A stretch of DNA of 64,000 nt from positions 496,001 to 560,000 of the forward strand of contig JANOZM010000004.1 in assembly GCA_031429355.1 (NCBI GenBank). The letters are read 5' to 3'. Origin of the DNA: JANOZM01 sp031429355. GTDB lineage: Bacteria > Pseudomonadota > Gammaproteobacteria > Burkholderiales > Burkholderiaceae_E. Positions 24,063 through 31,171 of this stretch are shown here, in pieces. The notes beneath the pieces are model-generated. The model was not told where the DNA came from. It saw nothing but the letters and a program-made list of their open reading frames with translations, and did no database searches. The first letter of the stretch is position 1. Each line of letters begins with the position of its first letter. The translations under genes were made by a program, and so were the position numbers.

Positions 24063-24191
24063 GGATAACGTAAAAATTAACAGGCGCGCAACTGCTGCTG
24101 CTCGCCGAGGACAAAGTATGCAAAGCTTAACTTTGCATACTTTGAACGATAGCCCATTGTTTCCCGCGTCCTGTTCAATGGAAAGTTAGTT
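24063..24191 (-). repeat. attC site (129 bp)
   Basis: Leftward strand: AACTAAC (24191-24185) to GTTATCC (24069-24063). Inner arms AACAGGACGCGG and GCGCGCCTGTTAA pair with extra bases, and a long perfect hairpin (CAAAGTATGCAAAG / CTTTGCATACTTTG) forms the tip. It follows the DUF3800 gene. Closely related to the sites at 25609 and 26506. Confidence 0.85.
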
Positions 24192-24200
24192 TTCAACGAA

Positions 24201-24977
24201 TCAATGTATGCAGCCAAGATAAACGGTCCCAAATGTATCAGTTGCTCGAACTTTTAGGTCCTCATCGCAAAGGTTTGAAACGCCGAGTCCGTAGTTTAAG
24301 ACGTCGTAAGTCAAATTTCCGACAGGATCATCGGCGGTAGCTGTTTGTGTACGGTTTGAACGTAAAAAGCGGTACCGCACTTGAGCCCACAACATAAAAC
24401 CCAACTCTACTTCTCTATCCGAATAGGCGCCATTGTTGGGGCCAACTATCACCATTTTTTGTGAACTCAACATAGATTGTTTTAGGATGACACTTGCTGT
24501 GTGCGATACTAAATCGGCAAACTGTATTCCCCGAACTAAGTGGGACTTTTGTCGGAGAAATACTTCTAAAGGTTGTGTCATTTGTTTTTGGGTGGTTTCT
24601 TGAGTTTCATTTGAAACGCTGATTCCCTCATCAAAGAAAACTTGAACAGGCGCTGATTTGCGATCGTTTGCTGCAACGAAAAGTGGCAAAAACTTTAGCG
24701 CTTCGTCTCCGAGAAACTTTCTTTGAGCGCTTGGAATAATTAGCAGTGCAACATTAGTTGATTGAAGAATTTCAAAAAGTTCGTCTCTGATTCGAGCCAG
24801 ATCCGGATTTTTATCCATCCGCCCACTACTTTTAAACTCCGAATCGATTGAGTTAAGGCCATATTTATTCAGCAAGTGATGAATTGCAACGTCAGGCGAT
24901 TCATCGCAAAATACGAATGCTCCAACAATAAATCCGCATTCATCGTGAATCGACTCGTCAAAATAAACGTATTGCAT
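24201..24977 (-). CDS. DUF3800 domain protein
   Basis: The 258-residue protein begins QYVYFDESIHDECGFIVGAF, the Asp-Glu start typical of DUF3800. It later has VQVFFDEGI and RGIQFADLVSHTASVIL, another conserved acidic block. The family is predicted to have an RNase H-like nuclease fold and is common in accessory and phage-related DNA; no reaction is established. It starts 17 bp after a GTTAGTT box and is followed by another attC 10 bp after its stop, so it is a clean single-gene cassette. Confidence 0.85.
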   Translation of the reverse strand: MQYVYFDESIHDECGFIVGAFVFCDESPDVAIHHLLNKYGLNSIDSEFKSSGRMDKNPDLARIRDELFEILQSTNVALLIIPSAQRKFLGDEALKFLPLFVAANDRKSAPVQVFFDEGISVSNETQETTQKQMTQPLEVFLRQKSHLVRGIQFADLVSHTASVILKQSMLSSQKMVIVGPNNGAYSDREVELGFMLWAQVRYRFLRSNRTQTATADDPVGNLTYDVLNYGLGVSNLCDEDLKVRATDTFGTVYLGCIH

Positions 24978-24993
24978 TGCTTTTTCTTTTGAA

Positions 24994-25101
24994 AACTAAC
25001 GCAGAGCTAGGGGGCAGCCGGAAACGGCGCGTAAAATGCGAAGCATGCGCCGTTGGAGGCTGTCCGGTGGCGAAGCTACGGTCTTGAGCGACTCGTTAGG
25101 T
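24994..25101 (-). repeat. attC site (108 bp)
   Basis: Leftward strand: ACCTAAC (25101-25095, perfect RYYYAAC) to GTTAGTT (25000-24994). Arms ACAGCC-AACGGCGC and GCGCCGTT-GGCTGCC pair across a TGCTTCGCA-type loop. The upstream gene stops at the base next to the box. Confidence 0.85.
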
Positions 25102-25590
25102 TTAACCAAGATGACAGTACTCACTTGACTGAACAAACTCTTGTAACGAGCCACACTCTAACTCAAATTCACCCGTATCACTTTCAAGGACAAGAACCTC
25201 GCCAGCCTTGAAGTTATTGAATGGTTTGACGCATAGCGCGAAAAGAGCAGAAAGACCATTTTGCTGTGCAAAGAATATGACCGAGTCCATTTCATTTTTC
25301 GGAGGAACATAGTTCCCACTCTCTTTAAAGTAAATTGGTATCTCATTAATGATGTAATTAGTACTGAGATAAAGATGGCCACTGCCCCAGTATTTTTGTT
25401 TTGCGTCGACACCATTGAATTCAGATAAGAGTTCAGCAAATGAGGCTGGCACACTAATTTTCAATGTCTTTTCAAATTCTTGAAGATCGTCTGCCGTAGC
25501 AGGATTTCCAAATTCGTAGCTAATTTCAAGTTCATCTTTGTCTTCAAACTCGCTAGCGCTCTTTATAAATTTACTTTTCCAATTTTCTAT
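25102..25590 (-). CDS. SMI1/KNR4 (SUKH) family protein
   Basis: The protein of about 162 residues contains NPATADDLQEFEKTLKISVP, then ASFAELLSEFNGVDAK, the SUKH start pattern, and later VIFFAQQNGLSALFAL. SUKH proteins often serve as immunity proteins against contact-dependent or polymorphic toxins; no toxin is nearby. No ATG, GTG or TTG is in frame between the attC end and the domain. AGAGGT lies 6 nt before ATA 25590, so the start may be ATA or a mutated ATG. The longer frame to 25662 would start inside the attC. Confidence 0.78.
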   Translation of the reverse strand: MENWKSKFIKSASEFEDKDELEISYEFGNPATADDLQEFEKTLKISVPASFAELLSEFNGVDAKQKYWGSGHLYLSTNYIINEIPIYFKESGNYVPPKNEMDSVIFFAQQNGLSALFALCVKPFNNFKAGEVLVLESDTGEFELECGSLQEFVQSSEYCHLG

Positions 25591-25608
25591 TACAGCACCT
25601 CTATGTGA

Positions 25609-25734
25609 AACTAACGATTTAAATAACGGGCGCGCAACGGCTGCTCGCCAAGCGCAAAACATGTGAGGCTTGACCTTGCATGTTTTGAGCGACTAACTGC
25701 GGGCGCCCGCGTCCCGTTCATTTGCAAGTTAGTT
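25609..25734 (-). repeat. attC site (126 bp)
   Basis: Leftward strand: AACTAAC (25734-25728) to GTTAGTT (25615-25609). Arms GAACGGGACGCGGGCGC and GCGCGCCCGTTA pair, and the tip has AAACATG/CATGTTT. It follows the two-gene cassette. Confidence 0.85.
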
Positions 25735-25740
25735 TTCACG

Positions 25741-26124
25741 TTAACCCAACTTGACTTTTGGCTTATCGCGAACTTTCCGCTCCAAGGTTTTTCGTCGCTT
25801 AGAGTCCCGATACCACTGAAATGCGGAAAACGCTCCTATGAGCAATGTAACCGTAGCTACTACGAAGTTGATCGTAAATTCCAAACTCGAGGCGTAGTTC
25901 ACTTTCCGTGTCTCAATAAATGCGTTAATCGCGCATGGAACTCCAAGGCCAATACAAACTAAACAGAAGTCTTTGTATTTGCCAAAACCACCCTCGATCA
26001 GCTGATCGAACTCGTATTCACTCAATGCAAAATCAATTCGCTCTGGATTAAAGTGCAGGTAGCTTTCGGTCTTTAAGGAGGTGGTTTCCGAAGGTTCAAT
26101 TGGCGCTACGGTTTGATCGTTCAT
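25741..26124 (-). CDS. membrane protein, second gene of a two-gene cassette
   Basis: The 127-residue protein has a soluble acidic N-terminal part (HFNPERIDFALSEYEFDQLI) and two hydrophobic segments (FCLVCIGLGVPCAINAF and TINFVVATVTLLIGAFSAF), then a very basic tail (RDSKRRKTLERKVRDKPKV). It overlaps the preceding gene as ATGA, so the two are translationally coupled. No family recognised. Confidence 0.55.
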   Translation of the reverse strand: MNDQTVAPIEPSETTSLKTESYLHFNPERIDFALSEYEFDQLIEGGFGKYKDFCLVCIGLGVPCAINAFIETRKVNYASSLEFTINFVVATVTLLIGAFSAFQWYRDSKRRKTLERKVRDKPKVKLG

Positions 26125-26483
26125 TTATTCGTCTCTTGCGTTTCAGCCATAAACTGAACAAAGACGCGGACATGGTTACCGACAGTTTGTCCCCATGCAA
26201 CCAAACTAAGTTTTTGACCGCCGATTGCTGCGAATTCGAAGGGGAACGGTGTAATTACGCCGAGATGTCGACCACCCCAGCCCTGGAGCGTAATTTTAAA
26301 AGTTGACGGCCCTAAAAACTTGACAAAACATTGAGGCTTATCTGATGCCTCGAGCGATTTCTCGAAATGAAATTCCATTTCAATTTCGTTACCGTTTGGA
26401 ACGTGCAAAGTAAAGTAAACAGGATAAGCTTCACCTGCTATAAACTCTGTCGAGTGAAAAACGTCGAATTTACCTATTTTCAT
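26121..26483 (-). CDS. unrecognised 120-residue protein, first gene of a two-gene cassette
   Basis: The soluble beta-rich protein contains MKIGKFDVFHSTEFIAGEAY, then VKFLGPSTFKITLQGWGGRH and FPFEFAAIGGQKLSLVAWG. There is no signal or membrane segment. It starts 23 bp after a GTTAGTT box. Its stop overlaps the membrane-protein gene that follows, suggesting a soluble/membrane pair acting together. Function unknown. Confidence 0.55.
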   Translation of the reverse strand: MKIGKFDVFHSTEFIAGEAYPVYFTLHVPNGNEIEMEFHFEKSLEASDKPQCFVKFLGPSTFKITLQGWGGRHLGVITPFPFEFAAIGGQKLSLVAWGQTVGNHVRVFVQFMAETQETNK

Positions 26484-26505
26484 AAAATTCAGGGGTTGTT
26501 TTGAA

Positions 26506-26630
26506 AACTAACGACTTATTTAACCTGCGCTAAACAGTTGGTCGCATGGGCACTGGAGCGCGAGAATTTACTCGCGCGCAAATGACCACAAGCAACTGTT
26601 CGCAGCGTCAGGTTCAAATTCAAGTTATGC
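26506..26630 (-). repeat. attC site (125 bp)
   Basis: Leftward strand: GCATAAC (26630-26624) to GTTAGTT (26512-26506). Arms AACCTGACGC and GCGCAGGTTAA pair, with inner AACAGTTG/CAACTGTT and GCGCGAG/CTCGCGC. The TAA of the upstream gene is inside the GCATAAC box. Confidence 0.88.
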
Positions 26631-27029
26631 GTCTGTGCCAGCAGAGTTATCCCACTTTGTCGGTACCGAGAGCCATTCGTAGCGTTTTCTGTCGTTTGTT
26701 GTGTATGTCGGTTCGGGAAAGCTTTCGCTGTCAAAACATCCCCCAGCTATTCCGATCTTCGACGGCAAAGTTGAAACGAACCAATAAAGTGTTGTGCCGC
26801 ATTTTGTACAAAAATGCCTATGCTGTTCGTGGTTATGAAAGTCATTGCGAAGACTATAGACACTAGTATTTCCAGTACGTTCTGTTACTGCGTCTATGTC
26901 AAAGTAAGCCGAAATGCCAAACGCGCTGCCTGTTCTGCGTTTGCAATTTGTGCAATGACAAATACCTAAATCCGACGGGCCACGATTAACTGATATCTTC
27001 GTATTTCCACATGCACATGTCGCTGTCAT
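26625..27029 (-). CDS. GFA family protein (glutathione-dependent formaldehyde-activating enzyme-like)
   Basis: The 134-residue zinc protein has the GFA Cys pattern: CACGNTKI, then CHCTNCKRRTGSAFGISAYF, then CTKCGTTLYW. GFA-fold proteins bind structural and catalytic zinc and the family name comes from glutathione/formaldehyde chemistry, but most members are uncharacterised. The stop codon is provided by the attC box, as in other cassettes. No attC separates it from the small gene upstream. Confidence 0.85.
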   Translation of the reverse strand: MTATCACGNTKISVNRGPSDLGICHCTNCKRRTGSAFGISAYFDIDAVTERTGNTSVYSLRNDFHNHEQHRHFCTKCGTTLYWFVSTLPSKIGIAGGCFDSESFPEPTYTTNDRKRYEWLSVPTKWDNSAGTDA

Positions 27030-27059
27030 TGGTTCCTCGTTTTCAATGTCTTTACTACT

Positions 27060-27281
27060 TTAGCTTAACTTATTACGAGGATGTTGGCTGGCCAATCGTT
27101 CATTCCCGTGTTTGTAGTTTCCGGTAATTCTAGCCATCAACTGTTGCGCGTCATCTTCTGAACCCGACTCTACTTCGCTCAAAAAGTCGATTGCGTCATT
27201 GCCTCTTAGCGTCGAGGCTAGGCGACCATGATGAAGTATTTCTATTTCTTGATTTTTCCGAACGCGGAAAGTAAAGACCAT
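27060..27281 (-). CDS. unrecognised 73-residue protein (cassette)
   Basis: The hydrophilic small protein (MVFTFRVRKNQEIEILHHGR, then GNDAIDFLSEVESGSEDDAQ) starts 32 bp after the GTTATGC box of the preceding attC. It shares one cassette with the GFA gene 30 bp downstream. No domain recognised. Confidence 0.55.
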   Translation of the reverse strand: MVFTFRVRKNQEIEILHHGRLASTLRGNDAIDFLSEVESGSEDDAQQLMARITGNYKHGNERLASQHPRNKLS

Positions 27282-27312
27282 ATTATTCAGAATAATCTCA
27301 CGCTATTTTGCT

Positions 27313-27438
27313 GCATAACGACTTATTTCAGTTGCCGGAAACAACTGGTTAAAGAGGAACACTTGTGTATGCTTTAGCGAACACAAGTGCGACGAAAACC
27401 CAGACGCAAACCCGGTCAACTGCAAACCAAAGTTATGC
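27313..27438 (-). repeat. attC site (126 bp)
   Basis: Leftward strand: GCATAAC (27438-27432) to GTTATGC (27319-27313), fully complementary boxes. Arms GCAGTTGACCGGG and CCGGCAACTGA pair, with an inner CACTTGTG/CACAAGTG region. The site at 19769-19887 is a degenerate relative. Confidence 0.9.
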
Positions 27439-27584
27439 CATGGTGATACAAACTATAAATGCCTGTCATTCGATTCATTTTCGTTTGCTCAATGTCCAAA
27501 ACCTACTCACTAAACTCTATCAGCCTCTCGCCAATGTTATTGAAAAATTGGGAGCCCCATATAATGTACGCAAAACAAAAATTG

Positions 27585-27917
27585 TTAGGTTTTTAACTTA
27601 CGAATTAGATATCGCGTCCGCGTACCGATCCGGTTGCTTCGCACTACTTCCAAAAGTTCATCAATAGACAAATTGCGCGTTACATTTGGCCTGTCACTTA
27701 CCCACATCGCTTGAAACTCGATACCTTTTATCGAACAATCGTAATAGTAACTAAGCCGCGTTGCGTATTCTGCCAAAAATTCTATATCGAATTCCCAAAA
27801 TTCGGCGTTCCAATCCGCATTATCAGTCAGCTGGTCATGCAGATTCAAATCTTCAGCAAGAATGAGTGAGGCTAATTCTTTGCTTTCAATGAAAGATATT
27901 TTTGTAATTAAGCTCAT
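27585..27917 (-). CDS. unrecognised 110-residue protein (cassette)
   Basis: The acidic soluble protein contains KELASLILAEDLNLHDQLTD, then FDIEFLAEYATRLSYYYDC and SIDELLEVVRSNR. It begins 10 bp after a GTTATGC box. Its TAA lies in ACCTAAC, which resembles an attC first box, but the full attC is about 145 bp further on. The stretch 27439-27584 has no convincing gene and may be a decayed attC plus filler. Immunity-protein-like in size and charge only. Confidence 0.55.
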   Translation of the reverse strand: MSLITKISFIESKELASLILAEDLNLHDQLTDNADWNAEFWEFDIEFLAEYATRLSYYYDCSIKGIEFQAMWVSDRPNVTRNLSIDELLEVVRSNRIGTRTRYLIRKLKT

Positions 27918-27926
27918 ACTAAAAAA

Positions 27927-28010
27927 GCATAACGCTGATGTAGCCTGCGCGCTTTAGCGAGTCCGACGGAGGCCCGAAGGGCCGGAGTGTAGTTGACCGC
28001 CGTGTTATGC
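27927..28010 (-). repeat. attC site (84 bp)
   Basis: Leftward strand: GCATAAC (28010-28004) to GTTATGC (27933-27927), fully complementary boxes. An inner CCGGCCC-TTC-GGGCC-type hairpin forms the tip. It is the shortest and most upstream recognised site. The upstream gene's TAA is inside the GCATAAC box. Confidence 0.88.
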
Positions 28011-28427
28011 ATTTAGTTTTTTCCTTTCGGCAAGTAGTTCGTTACATCTATCTGTTGATGACGGAAAGTTTTTTGCAGCTACTGACAGATACCTCGCCAT
28101 CTCTACTTGCTCCATAAATGGATAGGAATCTAAATTTATTGCGACATTTACTTTTCTTTCGTCATTGCACTCAATTAGCCATCGTTCCGTAGTTCTTGTA
28201 AGCGCATGACCATTATCATTAGTCGTCCATATTAAAATTGAAAATAGATCGGCTATAACAGGCCAAGCTACCGATGGCGCGCAATCAGCATAAAGTCTTT
28301 CCGCAAGATTCAACTCGCCATAAAGTTGAAGTAACTCGGCCACAAGCTGAAAACTCTCATGAAACTTTGGGCGTTCTAGTTCGATGGTTTTTAGCGTACG
28401 AGAGAGCAGCTCATTCATTGTATGCAT
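28005..28427 (-). CDS. unrecognised 140-residue protein, first cassette of the array
   Basis: The helical soluble protein contains MNELLSRTLKTIELERPKFH, then PVIADLFSILIWTTNDNGHA and FMEQVEMARYLSVAAKNFPS. No family recognised. It starts directly at a GTTATGC box (28436-28430), and its TAA is in the first box of the following attC. Upstream of it I see no further cassette. Confidence 0.55.
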   Translation of the reverse strand: MHTMNELLSRTLKTIELERPKFHESFQLVAELLQLYGELNLAERLYADCAPSVAWPVIADLFSILIWTTNDNGHALTRTTERWLIECNDERKVNVAINLDSYPFMEQVEMARYLSVAAKNFPSSTDRCNELLAERKKLNA

Positions 28428-28740
28428 AACTGTTAATTAGTACTGCATGCATATCATCAATGTATATCACCCCAAAACTCGCTTTTCCCTGTTTATTCAT
28501 CAACGTTTATCAGCAATGGTTATAACTCAGCGCAGCTTAAAAGCTGCATTTCTTGGCCCCAACTTGTTACTACTCACTCTCAATACAAACCGCTCAACTA
28601 CCAGCTCTTGGTTAAGCCTAAGTGTAACCCAATCCACAACCATTCAGTTTGTGCGAAATTACCAAAATTGTTTTTAGTTTTGGGTGGTTTATATGCAAGT
28701 CTGAAGGGCCAAACTAAGTGCCCGAGTCTTATAGAAACTA
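28428..28740. other. upstream end of the cassette array; no gene recognised
   Basis: A single GTTATGC box (28436-28430 leftward) marks the array edge. A rightward frame of 76 codons from 28447 has no ribosome-binding site and no resemblance to an integrase. I find neither attI-like structure nor any integrase fragment here. Confidence 0.5.
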
Positions 28741-29763
28741 CTACTTCCCACCCTCAAACAACTTAACCCGCTCCTTAGTAACCGGATGCGAAGAAATTAA
28801 CCCTTCGATAGTCGAGTTCATTTCCATTCCAGCACTCATTTTTATAAACAACTCCGCTAACGGTTTGGTTGGAATGTTGTTATCAACCATTGCTTTAAAT
28901 GCATACATGTCTGATTCATTTTCTAAATCGCGCGAGTATTTCATGGTGGTTAACGTGCCGGGAATTAACGCTACAAGGCTGGATACATCGCCTAGCCAAA
29001 CCGATATTAAAGTGGTGGCCGCTGTGGTTTGCACGATGTTGCGTAGCGAGTGGCGGTACTTGACGTGGCCTAGCTCGTGCAGCAGTACGCCGTAAATTGC
29101 GTTGTCGTCTTTTGATAGCGCAATTAGTTCGTCGGTCATTACAATTTTGCCACCAGGAATTGCAAACGCATTGGGGCCTACTGTGCTGCCTCTAAACTGT
29201 AAATCGTAGGTGGGTGCGTCTTTAATTTTTTCGGTGATTTTTGTAAAGCCATCGCGCAGTTGGGCTTGGCGTTCGGCGGTTAGTTTGCTGGGCTTTAGAA
29301 ATTGCTTTTCGATGGTGGGCCAGGCTTGCTCGCCAATAAACGTATCCACGCTGGGGGGCAAGTTATTGGCTACATAAATCGATGCCCACGGTATGCCATA
29401 CCTAAACACTAAAAAGCCTACCAATATAATGCCGACAATGCTACCAACGGCCCAGTTCCATGAGGTTTGGCTGCGTTGTACAAAGGTTTTTTGGTGGCCT
29501 AAAGCTTCTAGCGTTTGCCAAAACGCTTCGCCTTGGGCGATTTCTAGCACGGCGTTTTCGCCCAGTTCTACGCGCGTTGCGGTGCCTTTAAAAGGGTCGC
29601 TAATTTGTAGTTGGGTTGATGATCGGCGAAATAATTCGGCATCGTTTTGTAACACGCTCAGCATGACGTCGCCCGTTGCGCGGCTTAACGTTACTTGAAC
29701 GTCGTGCGCCTTCGCCGATTTACCGTCGAAGTAACGCGCCGCATAAACTTTGTTGTCGTTCAT
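28741..29763 (-). CDS. M48 family metalloprotease
   Basis: The 340-residue membrane-bound zinc protease has an N-terminal domain, one membrane helix (WAVGSIVGIILVGFLVF near 105-121) and the catalytic HELGHVKYRHS near 228. The third ligand is probably Glu in RDLENESDMYAFKAM. Length and layout match the protease that is commonly encoded beside YjgN/DUF898 proteins, as here (15 bp). It probably handles membrane-protein quality control, an inference from Oma1/HtpX-type relatives. Confidence 0.9.
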   Translation of the reverse strand: MNDNKVYAARYFDGKSAKAHDVQVTLSRATGDVMLSVLQNDAELFRRSSTQLQISDPFKGTATRVELGENAVLEIAQGEAFWQTLEALGHQKTFVQRSQTSWNWAVGSIVGIILVGFLVFRYGIPWASIYVANNLPPSVDTFIGEQAWPTIEKQFLKPSKLTAERQAQLRDGFTKITEKIKDAPTYDLQFRGSTVGPNAFAIPGGKIVMTDELIALSKDDNAIYGVLLHELGHVKYRHSLRNIVQTTAATTLISVWLGDVSSLVALIPGTLTTMKYSRDLENESDMYAFKAMVDNNIPTKPLAELFIKMSAGMEMNSTIEGLISSHPVTKERVKLFEGGK

Positions 29764-29778
29764 TTGTGTTTGCGTCCA

Positions 29779-31032
29779 TCAAAGCGAGAAATCAAAATCA
29801 AGCATGTCTACCGCTTCGTCACCCAAGGCGCTGTCTTGTTTTTCTGAGCTGGCGACAACATCATCCATAAAACGAAAGTCAGATAAACCTACGGCTTGTA
29901 ATTTTGCGCGGGTTGTTGCAATAGCGGCGTAAGGGCGGTAAAGACCTAAAGTCAATATCGTCAGGACGACGTTTTTAAGTTGCAGGCCCACAAATTTACG
30001 GGTACTTAAATCGCATAAAAAGTCTGATACGCGCTCGCCGTTGGTGCGGGTTACAAAGGTGGTTTTATTCCAACAAAGGTTTTGCAACATTGCGGTTACT
30101 AATGGCATAAAACTAAGAACCGCGCTGTAAAACAATATGACACCAATGACGATCGCTACATAGACCGCGCCACCGCCGGTGCGCCCCGTGCTTAGACTTG
30201 CGAAAATTGCACCTACGCCACCTGCAAATGCTAGGCCACCGACGACCGCTAAAAATCCACCAACAATAAGCGCAGCAATAATATAAATAGAAACAAAGCG
30301 CCAAGAGTTTAAAGTGGTCTTAGCAAAGGCAGTTCCAAAATGCGCGTGTTCTATTGCATACCGACGCCACGTTGCATGAAATAAAGGGTAAAGCAAAGCA
30401 AAACCAAAAAATGAAATAAAAAACCAAGGGGGTGGTTCTGTTCCTTTGTCCATGTCCATAAAAAATGTGGGCACAATAAACGTAACGAACACAAGCAGCA
30501 CTGGAATTGCGGCAATAAAATAACTGCGTGCAACCGTGCCGTTAAATCCAAAGCGTAAGCCACGATAACTGGTGTTGTGTAGCCGAAACCGAATAGAGCG
30601 TTGCATCGCAAACGGAATAATGATGGCTAGCAACACGGCACAGCCAATGGCTAGTGCGGTACTAAATTCCTTTGCGTATAAGCCCAAGCCCAGCACGGTA
30701 GTGATAATACGGCCAATTAAAATTTTGACGGGGTTGCCGTGGTAATCCAAAGCATCGCCATCGATGATGGTGTGTTGATGAAAAAACTTTTCGCGCCTAA
30801 CTTTTGCCCACGGCCCGTAAATGCCAAACGTGATGATGGTTAGTAGTAAGTTGGTAATCCAGATGGGAAAGTAATCAGAACCGTTGGCCGTAAATTGAAT
30901 GAATACGGGCTTGGGTTTGTTTAAAGTTGGATCGTTTGAAGTCGGATTGTTTGAATCAGGCCGATGTTGCGAATTATTTTGATCTTCTGGCAATTGCCCG
31001 AAGTTTTGTCCAAATATACTTTGATCGTTCAT
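29779..31032 (-). CDS. YjgN family (DUF898) membrane protein
   Basis: The 417-residue polytopic protein has two related halves, each with the motif of a DUF898 unit (TFGIYGPWAKVRREKFFHQH; LTLGLYRPYAAIATTRAKLQ). The N-terminal 45 residues are a Gln/Asn/Pro-rich linker with repeated PTSNDPTLNKPKP text. It is first in a two-gene operon with the M48 protease. Function in the membrane is not established for the family. Confidence 0.88.
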   Translation of the reverse strand: MNDQSIFGQNFGQLPEDQNNSQHRPDSNNPTSNDPTLNKPKPVFIQFTANGSDYFPIWITNLLLTIITFGIYGPWAKVRREKFFHQHTIIDGDALDYHGNPVKILIGRIITTVLGLGLYAKEFSTALAIGCAVLLAIIIPFAMQRSIRFRLHNTSYRGLRFGFNGTVARSYFIAAIPVLLVFVTFIVPTFFMDMDKGTEPPPWFFISFFGFALLYPLFHATWRRYAIEHAHFGTAFAKTTLNSWRFVSIYIIAALIVGGFLAVVGGLAFAGGVGAIFASLSTGRTGGGAVYVAIVIGVILFYSAVLSFMPLVTAMLQNLCWNKTTFVTRTNGERVSDFLCDLSTRKFVGLQLKNVVLTILTLGLYRPYAAIATTRAKLQAVGLSDFRFMDDVVASSEKQDSALGDEAVDMLDFDFSL

Positions 31033-31171
31033 CGTTCTGCAGTGGTATGGTTAGTCGCGGTTCGTGCGTGTGTTCGATTATGGCAACCACAGCCCGCAGC
31101 GACAAGCCTTTTTTGCAGAAACCCAAGCTTGTGGAATGATGCTTACTTTCGTCGATCAATGGAGTGGTGTC

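Noticed and set aside
28447..28677. Rightward 76-codon frame at the place where an integrase gene might be expected
   Set aside because: No tyrosine-recombinase motifs (no R, HxxR or Y block), no ribosome-binding site, and far too short.
28430..28740. Possible attI site at the upstream edge of the array
   Set aside because: Only one GTTATGC box is seen. Without the adjoining integrase and direct-repeat sites an attI cannot be claimed.
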